Positions 46,105 through 55,135 of a DNA stretch of 64,000 nucleotides are shown here, piece by piece; the first letter of the stretch is position 1, and each line of letters begins with the position of its first letter. The DNA is taken from the NCBI GenBank assembly GCA_003130835.1, contig QEXX01000023.1, forward strand, positions 1 to 64,000. Reading direction: 5' to 3'. A model generated the notes under the pieces. That model saw only the letters and a program-made list of their open reading frames with translations, was not told where the DNA came from and ran no database searches. Source of the stretch: Anaerolineae bacterium (lineage in GTDB: Bacteria > Chloroflexota > Anaerolineae > Anaerolineales > UBA4823). Position numbers and translations under genes: made by a program.

Positions 46105-47592
46105 ATGCCCATTTTTACGCCAGGTAGACGATGGCAGCCGCCTTTTTATCCCTTTAAAAAGGAGCCTTTTGGTGCTCGTTTATTAGCCGGAATCGAAAAG
46201 ATGGTAAAAGGGCCGTTGTTTGGTTGCCGTATGTGTGGAAATTGCCTGTTGCAAGAGACAGCTTTTATTTGTCCAATGGAGTGTCCTAAAGGTATTCGCA
46301 ATGGACCTTGTGGTGGTTCGACCCCAGAACACTGTTACGTGGATGAAACCCGGCCCTGTATCTGGTACAAGATCTATGAGCGGGCTTTTAGAATGGGGCG
46401 CGAAGAGTACCTTTTGGAAGTGCTACCTCCGTTAGACTGGAATAAAGTTGGCACAGAAACCTGGGGAGATGTTGTAAACCAAGTGCGGAAGATCGGCACA
46501 AAAAATGTAGTGACTGGTCTGTTATCTAAGGATCCGGTAAAACGAACGGTTACGTGGGATTCTGTCTTTCGCCCAGTTCGTCAACCCGAATGGTGGCAAG
46601 GGGATGCAGAATACCATCCACCCAAATACACAGAGCCGATTTCTGAACTTGAGCGAAGGCTGAAGGCGGGCGAGTTTGTTGTTACTTCAGAAGTCGCCCC
46701 GCCAATGACGGTTTCAACCAATAAGTTATTGCAAAACATTGAGCTAATTAAGCCCTATGTAACGGCAATTAACTTTACCGACTCGCCATCAGCTACCCCC
46801 CGCATGTCCAGTTGGGCGTGCAGTGTGATGGCCGTTCAAGCTGGTGCTGAACCGGTAATGCAAATTGCCGCTCGGGATCGTACGCGAGTTGGACTTCAGT
46901 CTGAAGTGCTAGGGGCAAATGCCCTAGGCGTGCGCAATATCCTGTGCTTGTCGGGGGATAGTATGCGGATGGCGCCAGACCCGCGCGGCCGAATGGATGT
47001 GGTTGATATCGACTCGGTTCAAATGATTTGGATTTTGAGGCGAATGAGAGATGAGGGGAAATATCTTGATGGAAGAGCGATCAAGTTCCCGCCAAAGATC
47101 TTTATCGGTGCAGCCGCTTCTCCTTATGCCTCTGAACCACGTTTTCAGGCGATCCGCGAACACAAGAAAGTGAATGCCGGAGCACAATTCTTCCAAACGA
47201 ACTTAGTTTATGACTTGGATGGTTTAGAAATTTGGCTGAACGAGTTAGCAAAGCGAAATATTCTGGATAAGGTGTATATCTTGGTTGGTATCACACCGCT
47301 CAAGAGTTATAAAGTTGCTCAATACATGCATAACGAAGTGCCAGGAGTATTTATCCCCGAGCGATTGATGAAGCGCATGGAAAAAGCTGGCGATGGCGCA
47401 TCAGAGGAAGGGGTTCAAATTGCGCTTGAATTGATCGAAGGGGTGAAGAAATTGCAAGGTGTACATGGTATTCACCTGATGGCCGTTGGTTGGGAAGAAA
47501 TTGTGCCACGCATTGTGCGCGAAGCTGGCTTAGCGCCCAAGGAAATGCAACAGGCTGAAACGAAATCGACAGAAGCGCTTCTCAATTCGTAA
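46105..47592 (+). CDS. metF: MetV-MetF fusion: methylenetetrahydrofolate reductase with N-terminal zinc/Fe-S partner domain
   Basis: 495 residues. The first ~180 are MetV-like (methylene-THF reductase C-terminal-domain family): FGCRMCGNCLLQETAFICP, CPKGIRNGPCGG, EHCYVDETRPCIWY, all Cys-rich. From about 195 (LKAGEFVVTSEVAPP) follows the MetF flavin barrel, with TAINFTDSPSATPRMS, MQIAARDRTRVGLQSE, ILCLSGDS and GAQFFQTNLVYD. In acetogens MetV and MetF are usually separate subunits. This fused form has no RnfC2 or HdrA partner nearby, so its electron donor is open. Last gene of the operon. Confidence 0.92.
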   Translation: MPIFTPGRRWQPPFYPFKKEPFGARLLAGIEKMVKGPLFGCRMCGNCLLQETAFICPMECPKGIRNGPCGGSTPEHCYVDETRPCIWYKIYERAFRMGREEYLLEVLPPLDWNKVGTETWGDVVNQVRKIGTKNVVTGLLSKDPVKRTVTWDSVFRPVRQPEWWQGDAEYHPPKYTEPISELERRLKAGEFVVTSEVAPPMTVSTNKLLQNIELIKPYVTAINFTDSPSATPRMSSWACSVMAVQAGAEPVMQIAARDRTRVGLQSEVLGANALGVRNILCLSGDSMRMAPDPRGRMDVVDIDSVQMIWILRRMRDEGKYLDGRAIKFPPKIFIGAAASPYASEPRFQAIREHKKVNAGAQFFQTNLVYDLDGLEIWLNELAKRNILDKVYILVGITPLKSYKVAQYMHNEVPGVFIPERLMKRMEKAGDGASEEGVQIALELIEGVKKLQGVHGIHLMAVGWEEIVPRIVREAGLAPKEMQQAETKSTEALLNS

Positions 47593-47609
47593 AACGTTAT
47601 CCATACTGG

Positions 47610-47644
47610 AAACCGCTCCTGTTCACAGCGAACAGGAGCGGTTT
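47610..47644 (+). terminator. Terminator after the Wood-Ljungdahl operon
   Basis: Perfect 15-bp GC-rich inverted repeat (AAACCGCTCCTGTTC, 47610-47624, with 47630-47644) and a 5-base loop, 18 bases after the MetVF stop, followed by TGTCATAT. Confidence 0.8.
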
Positions 47645-47659
47645 GTCATATCTGCGATA

Positions 47660-47688
47660 TTGATTATCTATCAATGGGTGAGTATACT
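47660..47688 (+). promoter_or_regulatory. Promoter of the RelA/SpoT gene
   Basis: TTGATT (47660-47665) and TATACT (47683-47688) with a 17-base spacer, directly after the operon terminator. Expected start near 47695. Confidence 0.65.
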
Positions 47689-47768
47689 ATCACCATTGAG
47701 AAAAACATCCAAAGAAGCTTTGCTCATAACAAGAGCGAAAGAATCTGGTAGAAAAAGAAAATTGTATT

Positions 47769-50039
47769 GTGAGTGAATACAAGAGAGAGTATATGCGCAT
47801 AGATAATTTATTGTCCATTCTGCCAGAGTCTTACAACCAACTGGATCGGGAGATCATCCTAAAGGCTTATCATATCGCTGAGGAAGCCCATCGAGGACAA
47901 AAACGCGCTTCGGGTGAGCCGTATATTAACCACTGTGTCGCTGTAGCGGGCATTTTAGCAGAAATGCATGTGCCACCGGAGGTGATTGTTGCAGCTTTGC
48001 TACATGACACGGTTGAAGATACCACGATCAAGCTCGATGATATTCGGCAGATGTTTGGTGATCGGGTCGCTATGCTGGTGGATGGAGTGACCAAACTGAC
48101 CAATCTCCCCAGGGTTTCGCGCGGCGATCAACAAGCCGAAGCCGTTGAGCAGGAAGAATTTGTGCGAGAAATGGCAGAAAAGCGCGGCTTGCCCGATCCT
48201 GAAGCCGAAGCCGCTCAGATGATGCGCAGTCGGCGTTATGACGCTGTTTCCGAGACTTTGCGAAAGACTTTCTTAGCAATGGGTGAAGATGTCAATGTTG
48301 TTCTGATCAAACTAGCTGACCGGCTGCATAATATGCGGACGCTTGCTTATATGCCAGAGCATAAGCGAAGGCGAATTGCTCAACAAACCTTAGATATCTT
48401 TGCTCCGCTCGCGAATCGGTTGGGAATCTGGAATATGAAATGGGAGTTAGAGGATCTCAGCTTTCGCTATGTGGAGCCGGAAAAATATAAAGAGATTGCC
48501 GATTTGCTAGCCTCGCGCCGCTCGCAACGCGAAGCAGAAATGGAAATGATTAAGGCGAAGTTGACCGATTGTCTCAGCAAGGCTGGCATTCAAGCTGACA
48601 TCACTGCTCGTCCAAAACACATTTATTCAATCTATATGAAAATGAAACGGAAAGGCATTCCGTTTGATATGGTCTATGACGTGCGCGGTGTGAGAATCAT
48701 TGTCGCCGATATCCCCACCTGCTATGCCGCCCTAGGCGTGATTCATACCAATTGGCGACCCATCCCCGGTGCTTTCGATGACTATATTGCGGCGCCAAAA
48801 GATAATTTCTATCGTTCGCTGCATACCGCAGTTATTTTCGACGACGGTAAAACGCTTGAATGCCAAATCCGGACACCTGAAATGCACCAAAACGCTGAAT
48901 ATGGCATTGCTGCCCATTGGCGCTATAAAGAGGGGGTTTCGCGGGATGATGAGTACGAAAAGCGATTGCTGTGGCTGCGATCCTTGATGGAATGGCGGCA
49001 GGATGTTGCAGATGCCAAAGAGTTTCTCGATAGCATGAAAACAGATGTTTTCCAGGATCGGGTGTATGTGTTTACCCCGAAAGGCGATATCATTGATTTG
49101 CCGGCCAAATCGACCCCGATCGATTTTGCCTATCATGTTCACACCGACATCGGCCATCGCTGCCGCGGTGCTAAAGTAAATGGAAAATTGGTTTCTTTAG
49201 ATTACACCTTGAAAACCGGTGATCAGGTAGAAATCCTAACCGCAAAACGCGGCGGCCCCAGTCGAGATTGGCTGAACCCCAACCTGGGGTTGGTGCGGAC
49301 GCAGAGAGCAAAAGCCAAGATCCGCCAATGGTTCAAAAAACAAGCTCGCGATCAGAATATCAGTCAAGGGAAAGTGATTATTGAGAAAGAGCTGCGCCGT
49401 TTGGGTCTGTTGGAAATCAACCTTGAACGGTTAGCGAAAGAATTTGACTTAAAATCTACCGATGATTTATTCGAAGCTGTCGGTTGTGGGGACATCAATA
49501 TTGGGAGAATCGTCAACCATCTGACACTTGCCGAAAAAGAATCTGCACCGAGTGAGATTCCACAAGCTCGCCCGCCAGCAGACACCGCTCGAGGCAAAGA
49601 AGAGTCGGTGACCGTCTTGGGCTTGAAAGGTTTGTTGACCAATATTGCCCGCTGTTGTAACCCGGCGCCTGGGGATGAGATTATTGGTTATATTACCAGA
49701 GGCAGGGGAGCAACCATTCATCGCTTGGATTGCCCGAACATCATGCGCATTCAAGATCGGGAGCGCCTCGTCAAAGTATCGTGGGGTGAACCCAAAAGCA
49801 CCTATCCGGTGCCTATTCGGATCACCGCCTATGATCGCAATGGTTTAATGAAAGACATCTCAACCCTTGTGGCGGACGAGGGAGTCAATATGTCCTCGAT
49901 AGCAGTCGAAACCAGCCGCAATTTGGCTACGATCAATATCACTTTGGAAGTGCATGATATTGCGGAATTGAGCCGTTTGCTCGATCGCTTAGAGAATTTA
50001 CCCAATGTGATTGAAGCAATTCGCGTCCGACCCGGCTAA
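47769..50039 (+). CDS. RelA/SpoT (p)ppGpp synthetase/hydrolase
   Basis: About 756 residues, long bifunctional RSH type. The HD hydrolase domain is intact (INHCVAVAGILAEM, LLHDTVEDT, about 45-185, and KLADRLHNMRTL). The synthetase domain (about 245-360) has DMVYDVRGVRIIV and APKDNFYRSLHTAV. TGS (about 415-475, VYVFTPKGDIIDLPA), a helical region with Cys (ARCCNPAPGDEIIGY) and a C-terminal ACT domain follow. GTG 47769 is used; ATG 47793 with GAGAGAG before it is an equally possible start. It links nutrient stress to translation; no link to the neighbouring pathway is seen. Confidence 0.96.
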   Translation: MSEYKREYMRIDNLLSILPESYNQLDREIILKAYHIAEEAHRGQKRASGEPYINHCVAVAGILAEMHVPPEVIVAALLHDTVEDTTIKLDDIRQMFGDRVAMLVDGVTKLTNLPRVSRGDQQAEAVEQEEFVREMAEKRGLPDPEAEAAQMMRSRRYDAVSETLRKTFLAMGEDVNVVLIKLADRLHNMRTLAYMPEHKRRRIAQQTLDIFAPLANRLGIWNMKWELEDLSFRYVEPEKYKEIADLLASRRSQREAEMEMIKAKLTDCLSKAGIQADITARPKHIYSIYMKMKRKGIPFDMVYDVRGVRIIVADIPTCYAALGVIHTNWRPIPGAFDDYIAAPKDNFYRSLHTAVIFDDGKTLECQIRTPEMHQNAEYGIAAHWRYKEGVSRDDEYEKRLLWLRSLMEWRQDVADAKEFLDSMKTDVFQDRVYVFTPKGDIIDLPAKSTPIDFAYHVHTDIGHRCRGAKVNGKLVSLDYTLKTGDQVEILTAKRGGPSRDWLNPNLGLVRTQRAKAKIRQWFKKQARDQNISQGKVIIEKELRRLGLLEINLERLAKEFDLKSTDDLFEAVGCGDINIGRIVNHLTLAEKESAPSEIPQARPPADTARGKEESVTVLGLKGLLTNIARCCNPAPGDEIIGYITRGRGATIHRLDCPNIMRIQDRERLVKVSWGEPKSTYPVPIRITAYDRNGLMKDISTLVADEGVNMSSIAVETSRNLATINITLEVHDIAELSRLLDRLENLPNVIEAIRVRPG

Positions 50040-50046
50040 ATCAATC

Positions 50047-50073
50047 TTGACAAAACCACAAGTCTGGTATAAT
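50047..50073 (+). promoter_or_regulatory. Promoter with extended -10 upstream of the acidic protein gene
   Basis: TTGACA (50047-50052), 15-base spacer, then TGG-TATAAT (50065-50073). A perfect -35 and perfect extended -10, just after the RelA/SpoT stop, predict a leader of about 50 bases for the 50131 gene. Confidence 0.75.
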
Positions 50074-50130
50074 TCCGCATCGCCGTTTGCAAGATAAATG
50101 GGTAGGTAAAATCTTTCAGGAGGTACTAAG

Positions 50131-50364
50131 ATGCCACGCATACGCTGTCATTATCTTGATTGTGTCTTCCTTGATGATGGTTATTGCGGTGCTGCTGCGA
50201 TCGAGATTGATCCAGATGTGGGGTGCATGACTTTCAAACGGTCGGACGATCTGGATGTTGAAGAAGATTGGGAGGATGAAGACGAAGAGCTGATTGATGA
50301 AGATGAATGGGATGAACTAGAAGACGAAGACGATCTATGGATTGACGATGACGAAGATTATTAG
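50131..50364 (+). CDS. Small acidic Cys-containing protein
   Basis: 77 residues. The N-terminal half has four Cys and a His (RCHYLDCVF, GYCGAAAIEI, GCMTF) in a spacing like small metal-binding DUF1540-type proteins. The C-terminal half is almost purely Asp/Glu with Trp (EEDWEDEDEELIDEDEWDEL). A strong AGGAGG and a near-perfect promoter suggest high expression. Such acidic tails are seen in RNA polymerase or ribosome-associated small proteins, but I do not recognise the family. It is followed by the PfkB kinase gene after two bases. Confidence 0.8.
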   Translation: MPRIRCHYLDCVFLDDGYCGAAAIEIDPDVGCMTFKRSDDLDVEEDWEDEDEELIDEDEWDELEDEDDLWIDDDEDY

Positions 50365-50366
50365 GC

Positions 50367-51284
50367 ATGGTTGCAGCAATTGTCTTTGGTAATGTAACCC
50401 TAGACGTCATTTGCCAAACTGTAGATGATGTTCCTCGTTACGAATCGGTCTCCTTTGATCGGGTTGTTTTATCGCCAGGGGGATGTGCATCGAATGTAGC
50501 GGTTGGTTTGGCTGCACTAGGTATTGAAACCGTTTTAATCTGTAAAATTGGTACGGATGCGGCGGCAGAGATTCTCCAAAGAACATGGTCAAAGTTCAAC
50601 TTAAATCTTGATTATGTCCGTGTTGATCCGTCTGTTCATACAGCGGTGAGCATTGGTTTAGTCGATCACGACTTTCAGCCCCGCTTTATCCATACCCCAG
50701 GTGCTAATGGTCGCCTCACGATCGATGATTTCCCTGAAGAATTGCTGTGTAATACCAGTATTAAAGTCATGCATATTGCGGGATTCTTTGTCTTGCCGGG
50801 TCTCCTTGATAAACGGTTGGGAGAATTTTTGAGATGCGCACACGAGGCAGGTTGGGTGGTCACTCTGGATGTAGTGAATTCAAAACGCTATTGGAGGCCG
50901 GAGTTCTTGTTTCCCTTGCTAAGCGAAGTTGATGTGTTCCTTTGCAACCGCGTTGAGGCAGAAAAGCTGACCGGAGAGGGTGTCATTGAAACCAGTGCGC
51001 AAAAGCTTCGCCAACTTGGCGCTAGAGCAGCGGTGATTAAGATGGGTGGGGAAGGATGCTTTCTGCACAGCGATCAATGGATTGGTAAGGTGCCAACTGA
51101 AACAGTGAATGTTGTCGACACAACCGGTGCAGGGGACGCTTTTGCAGCCGGGTTGATTTCAGCACTGGTTAAAGGAAACAATCTTTACGAAGCATGTATT
51201 CAGGGAAACGCCTGTGGCTCGAAGATCGTTCAAGAGCTTGGCACAATTACCTATTGGGAAAAACAGCTCTTGCAATCGGTTTGA
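50367..51284 (+). CDS. PfkB-family carbohydrate/nucleoside kinase
   Basis: 305-residue ribokinase-fold enzyme. Seen: FGNVTLDVICQTV near the N-terminus, SPGGCASNVAVGLAALG (PfkB signature 1), and the catalytic Asp in VVDTTGAGDAFAAGLI (signature 2, about residue 252). The sugar substrate cannot be told from the motifs. It starts two bases after the acidic protein stop and lacks its own promoter, so the two are cotranscribed. Confidence 0.92.
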   Translation: MVAAIVFGNVTLDVICQTVDDVPRYESVSFDRVVLSPGGCASNVAVGLAALGIETVLICKIGTDAAAEILQRTWSKFNLNLDYVRVDPSVHTAVSIGLVDHDFQPRFIHTPGANGRLTIDDFPEELLCNTSIKVMHIAGFFVLPGLLDKRLGEFLRCAHEAGWVVTLDVVNSKRYWRPEFLFPLLSEVDVFLCNRVEAEKLTGEGVIETSAQKLRQLGARAAVIKMGGEGCFLHSDQWIGKVPTETVNVVDTTGAGDAFAAGLISALVKGNNLYEACIQGNACGSKIVQELGTITYWEKQLLQSV

Positions 51285-51357
51285 GGCGGTCAGGGCTTGG
51301 TTATGAGTTAAGTGCTTAGCCTTGATTAATGCGCATAGCCAAATCATACAAAAAACA

Positions 51358-52068
51358 ATGAGAAAACTCAAAATAAAAAAACAACCAATTCTCCTAACAG
51401 CAACATTGCTCACAACCCTTGCATGCAAATTTGCGCTACCAAGCTCGACAGTCACTCCGCTTCCAACGCAAGCAGAGCAGGTAACCGAGATAACCCCTTC
51501 CATCGTGTCATCCATCGCTATGCATCCTGTATTAAGTTCACCAACAGCTTCACCGCAGAGCACTGTAGGGGACGAACAAGAAACACTCCTTCAGGAGTCT
51601 ACACCGACCCCTTTGCTGACTAATACTCCAACGGCAACCCCGCAAGCAATTTTGGCATACGTCCAACCGCAATCGCCCGTCTATTTGATCAATTTTCTTC
51701 ACCCCGAACTTGGATGTCAATGGTCGGGTGTAGCTGGACAAATCTTTAACGCCAATGGTTCTCCCACCAATGGTCTCATCGTGGAAGTGAATGGTGAGCT
51801 AAATGGCAAGCCATTCCTTGGATTGGGGCTATCCGGGCTTTCGCAACCGATTGGGCCGGGTGGGTATGAAATTCAACTCTCCAATCAACCGTTTAACTCC
51901 CAAAACTCACTGTCCCTGCGTATTTTCGATCAAAACGGGAATCAATTAAGTGAGACGCTCCCTCTGGTAACTTATAATGATTGTCAAAAAAGTTTGATTC
52001 TGATAAACTTTGTCCTATACGGTCAGCCACTGAACCAAAAAATGTACTTTCCCCTGGTCGTTCGATAG
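51358..52068 (+). CDS. Putative lipoprotein with Thr/Pro-rich linker
   Basis: 236 residues. ATG 51358 gives a basic start (MRKLKIKKQ), a hydrophobic stretch and lipobox LTTLAC, so it is likely lipid-anchored outside the cell. A Ser/Thr/Pro-rich linker follows (to about residue 100: STPTPLLTNTPTATP). The C-terminal domain (about 105-236) is beta-rich, with C in LGCQWSGVAGQIF and YNDCQKS that may form a disulfide, and ends in YFPLVVR. I recognise no family. The domain has the look of carbohydrate-binding or Ig-like modules, which is a guess. No clear ribosome site is present. Confidence 0.75.
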   Translation: MRKLKIKKQPILLTATLLTTLACKFALPSSTVTPLPTQAEQVTEITPSIVSSIAMHPVLSSPTASPQSTVGDEQETLLQESTPTPLLTNTPTATPQAILAYVQPQSPVYLINFLHPELGCQWSGVAGQIFNANGSPTNGLIVEVNGELNGKPFLGLGLSGLSQPIGPGGYEIQLSNQPFNSQNSLSLRIFDQNGNQLSETLPLVTYNDCQKSLILINFVLYGQPLNQKMYFPLVVR

Positions 52069-52074
52069 CTCAGC

Positions 52075-52647
52075 ATGGCATTTCGATTTTTATTTGACCA
52101 CTTCGATTGGATTGCCCCATTTTATGATCAAATCATCCCGCAACCAGATATTCGCACGCTGATTCATCATGGCCAATTTCCCATTTCCGGCAGAGTCTTA
52201 GATGTCGGAGGAGGCACAGGGAGAGTGACTCGCGCATTGCTGCGAGTGCATGCGGATATAACCCTTGTGGATAGCAGCCTGGGGATGCTAAAAGTTGCCA
52301 ATCAAAATCTAGCTATCCAACTTGCACGATGCGAGGCAGAACATCTACCGTTTGCATCGAACAGCTTTGAACGCGTGATCTTAATTGATACACTACATCA
52401 CGTTGTGGATGCTGCAGCTACATTAAGGGAATGTGTGCGCGTGCTCAAAAAAGATGGGTTATTACTGATCCAAGAACCCGATATCGAACAATGGGGCGGA
52501 AAGTTAATCGCCCTTTTTGAAAAATTCTTATGGATGCGCAGCCACTTATTACGCGCCAAGCATGTCCAAAACCTCCTAGCTCCATCCTGCCAGGAGACTG
52601 TGATCGAACGCGGCAATCAACAATATTGGATCATTTGTCGCAAATAA
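52075..52647 (+). CDS. Class I SAM-dependent methyltransferase (UbiE/Methyltransf_11-like)
   Basis: 190 residues. SAM-binding motif I is RVLDVGGGTGRVT (about 43-55), followed by DITLVDSSLGML, CEAEHLPFASNSFERVI and LIDTLHHVVDAAATLRECVRVLKKDG. This matches the Methyltransf_11 group, which includes UbiE/MenG. The protein is shorter than UbiE (about 230-250), so a menaquinone role is not claimed. It begins six bases after the lipoprotein stop and converges with hypE, two bases apart. Confidence 0.88.
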   Translation: MAFRFLFDHFDWIAPFYDQIIPQPDIRTLIHHGQFPISGRVLDVGGGTGRVTRALLRVHADITLVDSSLGMLKVANQNLAIQLARCEAEHLPFASNSFERVILIDTLHHVVDAAATLRECVRVLKKDGLLLIQEPDIEQWGGKLIALFEKFLWMRSHLLRAKHVQNLLAPSCQETVIERGNQQYWIICRK

Positions 52648-52649
52648 GG

Positions 52650-53741
52650 TCAACAGATGCGCGGCAGCATCTCTCCAGATAGCATATCGACTAAGCGCGT
52701 ACTCCCCATAATAGTTTTTAGCAAGACCTTTTGGATAGGATCAGCGACAACCTCGCCAATCACTGCTGCTTGCCGACCATATTCGTGAGCCCGAATAGCT
52801 TCTAACACTTGATCGACACGCTTTGGATCAACAAAAAACAGGCATTTTCCCTCATTTGCCATATAAAGGGGATCGAATCCTAACATTTCGCAAACCGAGT
52901 TAACCGTCTCATTAACTGGAATGGCTGCTTCCTCAATTAAGACTCCCACATTGGACTGAGCGGCTATTTCGTTAAGCGTTGTTGCCAGTCCGCCACGAGT
53001 CACATCCCGCATGGTATGGATGGCATTCTGCTGAGAACCTTTGCCTGCTTCGAGTGCAGAGGCGATCAAATGATTTAACGGCGCAACATCGCTTTGAATA
53101 TCGGATGTAAAACCCAAGTTTCCCCTTGCTTGTAAAACAGCTACACCATGTTCTCCAAGCGCCCCGGAAAGGATAATTCGATCACCGATCTGGGCATTGC
53201 GTCCACTGACCTGCAACGACTTAGGGCGAATGCCGACCCCGCTTGTGATAATAAATATGCCATCTCCTTTCCCCCTTTCAACCACCTTTGTATCCCCAGC
53301 AACAATCGAAACCCCCGCTTCTCTAGCAGTTTTTGCCATGGAAGAAACAATATACTCCAAGACTTCAACTTGAAGACCCTCTTCCAAAATAAAGGCTGCT
53401 GTGAGATACAAAGGCTTGGCGCCCATCACTGCAACATCATTGACAGTTCCGCAGACAGCTAACTTGCCAATATCTCCGCCCGGAAAAAAAATAGGGGAGA
53501 CGACATGCGAGTCGGTGCTGACGACAATTTCAAAATGATCAGGATTCATCACCGGCAGCACAACTCCATCATCACCTTGCTCAAGCAGCGGATTGGCGAA
53601 ATGCGTCTTAAAAATCCGCTGAATCAGTTCGTGGGTCAAGCGCCCACCACTTCCATGCCCGATGATAATTTGCTCTGAATGAGATAGGGGTATGGGGCAG
53701 TAGGCACCTAAAAAATCAAAGGCTTGTTGTTCTTCAGACAT
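52650..53741 (-). CDS. hypE: Hydrogenase maturation protein HypE
   Basis: 363 residues of the AIR synthase-like family. HypE dehydrates the HypF-derived thiocarboxamide to thiocyanate, the CN source of the NiFe centre. Seen: [53 protein letters not shown]-type ATP site, [18 protein letters not shown] and the essential C-terminal Cys in PRIC. Its start overlaps the hypD stop by eight bases. It is the last gene of the hyp operon. Confidence 0.97.
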   Translation of the reverse strand: MSEEQQAFDFLGAYCPIPLSHSEQIIIGHGSGGRLTHELIQRIFKTHFANPLLEQGDDGVVLPVMNPDHFEIVVSTDSHVVSPIFFPGGDIGKLAVCGTVNDVAVMGAKPLYLTAAFILEEGLQVEVLEYIVSSMAKTAREAGVSIVAGDTKVVERGKGDGIFIITSGVGIRPKSLQVSGRNAQIGDRIILSGALGEHGVAVLQARGNLGFTSDIQSDVAPLNHLIASALEAGKGSQQNAIHTMRDVTRGGLATTLNEIAAQSNVGVLIEEAAIPVNETVNSVCEMLGFDPLYMANEGKCLFFVDPKRVDQVLEAIRAHEYGRQAAVIGEVVADPIQKVLLKTIMGSTRLVDMLSGEMLPRIC

Positions 53742-54852
53742 GTTTTCTTTCAGGTGTTTCTAAATTGCGAGCGTATAGATAATAGGCAGCACAGGCCCCT
53801 TCTGAAGAAACCATTGTCGCTCCTAAGGGGTTTTGAGGTGTACAAAGAGTCCCGAAAGCAGAGCACTCGTAGGGTTTTTTCAGCCCTTGCAAAACCAATC
53901 CAGCAATACAGATCGGTGATTCTTGTGTCTCGATAGCTTGGGTATCGAAGCGCTTTTCGGCGTCAAATTTTGAGTATTCATCGCGAAGCTTCCAGCCGCT
54001 TTTCGGAATGATGCCAATCCCTCGCCACTTACGATCACATACTTCAAAAACGTTCCGTATCACCTCTTGAGCTGCGCGATTTCCTTCGTATGTCACTAGG
54101 CGAGAATATGCGTTTTCAACTTCGTACTTCCCAGTTTCAAGCTGCTGAACTACTCGATAAACCCCATCCAAGATGTCTAAAGGTTCAAAGCCGGTGACCA
54201 CAATCGGAATGCGGAACTCTTGCGCGATGGGCACATATTCCCAATATCCCATGACTGTGCAGACGTGTCCAGCAGCAAGAAAACCTTGAACGCGATTGCT
54301 TGGCGAGGCAAGGATCGCTCGCATTGCTGGTGGAACGCAGACGTGGGAAACCAAAAGGCTGAAGTTTTCAATGCCCATCGCTTTGGCTTGTAAAACACAC
54401 ATGGCATTTGCCGGAGCAGTCGTTTCAAAACCAATAGCGAAGAACACTACTTCTCTTTGAGGGTTTTCTTTGGCGATTTTCAGACTATCCAGAGGGGAAT
54501 AGACTACCCGCACATCCCCGCCATTTGCCTTTACACTAAATAAATCGCCCCTAGATCCAGGCACGCGTAGCATATCCCCGTATGAAGTGAAGATCACATT
54601 TGGCATTGAAGCAATTTGAATCGCCTTATCGACCAACTCTAAAGAAGTAACGCACACCGGGCAACCCGGTCCGTGAATAAACTCTATTTCGGACGGCAAT
54701 AATTGTTCAAGTCCAAACTTCTTTATAGCGTGCGTTTGACCTCCGCAGATTTCCATAATTGTCCATGGACGAGTGATCAGCTTTTTAATCTGGCGGAGCT
54801 TGGTTTGAACCAGTTTTGGGTCTCTAAACTTATGAAGCAGCCTGTTGTCCAT
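53734..54852 (-). CDS. hypD: Hydrogenase maturation protein HypD
   Basis: 372 residues with a [4Fe-4S] cluster. With HypC it assembles Fe(CN)2CO. Signatures: [55 protein letters not shown] and [13 protein letters not shown]. The C-terminal Cys are in [12 protein letters not shown] and the [10 protein letters not shown] block. The gene lies three bases after hypC and overlaps hypE. Confidence 0.97.
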   Translation of the reverse strand: MDNRLLHKFRDPKLVQTKLRQIKKLITRPWTIMEICGGQTHAIKKFGLEQLLPSEIEFIHGPGCPVCVTSLELVDKAIQIASMPNVIFTSYGDMLRVPGSRGDLFSVKANGGDVRVVYSPLDSLKIAKENPQREVVFFAIGFETTAPANAMCVLQAKAMGIENFSLLVSHVCVPPAMRAILASPSNRVQGFLAAGHVCTVMGYWEYVPIAQEFRIPIVVTGFEPLDILDGVYRVVQQLETGKYEVENAYSRLVTYEGNRAAQEVIRNVFEVCDRKWRGIGIIPKSGWKLRDEYSKFDAEKRFDTQAIETQESPICIAGLVLQGLKKPYECSAFGTLCTPQNPLGATMVSSEGACAAYYLYARNLETPERKHV

Positions 54853-54855
54853 GAC

Positions 54856-55107
54856 TCAATCCTGGGTAGGCAATTCCTCTTCCAAATTAGCAATTTCGCT
54901 CAGTAAGGCAAGAGTTTCATTAGCCTCCTCCTCACTGATCACATTGAGCGCAAAGCCTACATGCACCAAGACATAATCACCCACCTTTGCCTCTGGAACA
55001 TACGTTAGACAAGCTTCACGAACAACACCACCAAAATCGATCTTTCCCATCGTAAGACCATTGGTTTCGTAAATCTCAAGTATTTTTCCCGGAACACCTA
55101 AGCACAT
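54856..55107 (-). CDS. hypC: Hydrogenase maturation chaperone HypC
   Basis: 83 residues starting with the diagnostic MCLGVPGKI, whose Cys2 binds Fe and contacts HypD. The OB-like body contains VGDYVLVHVGFALNVISEEEA, and the tail is acidic. The start is ATG 55107, with AGGAGAG at a good distance; the frame stays open to an earlier ATG, but that would bury the functional N-terminal Cys. It lies 28 bases after hypF. Confidence 0.96.
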   Translation of the reverse strand: MCLGVPGKILEIYETNGLTMGKIDFGGVVREACLTYVPEAKVGDYVLVHVGFALNVISEEEANETLALLSEIANLEEELPTQD

Positions 55108-55135
55108 CGTCAACTCTCCTATACTTCTTAACTTC

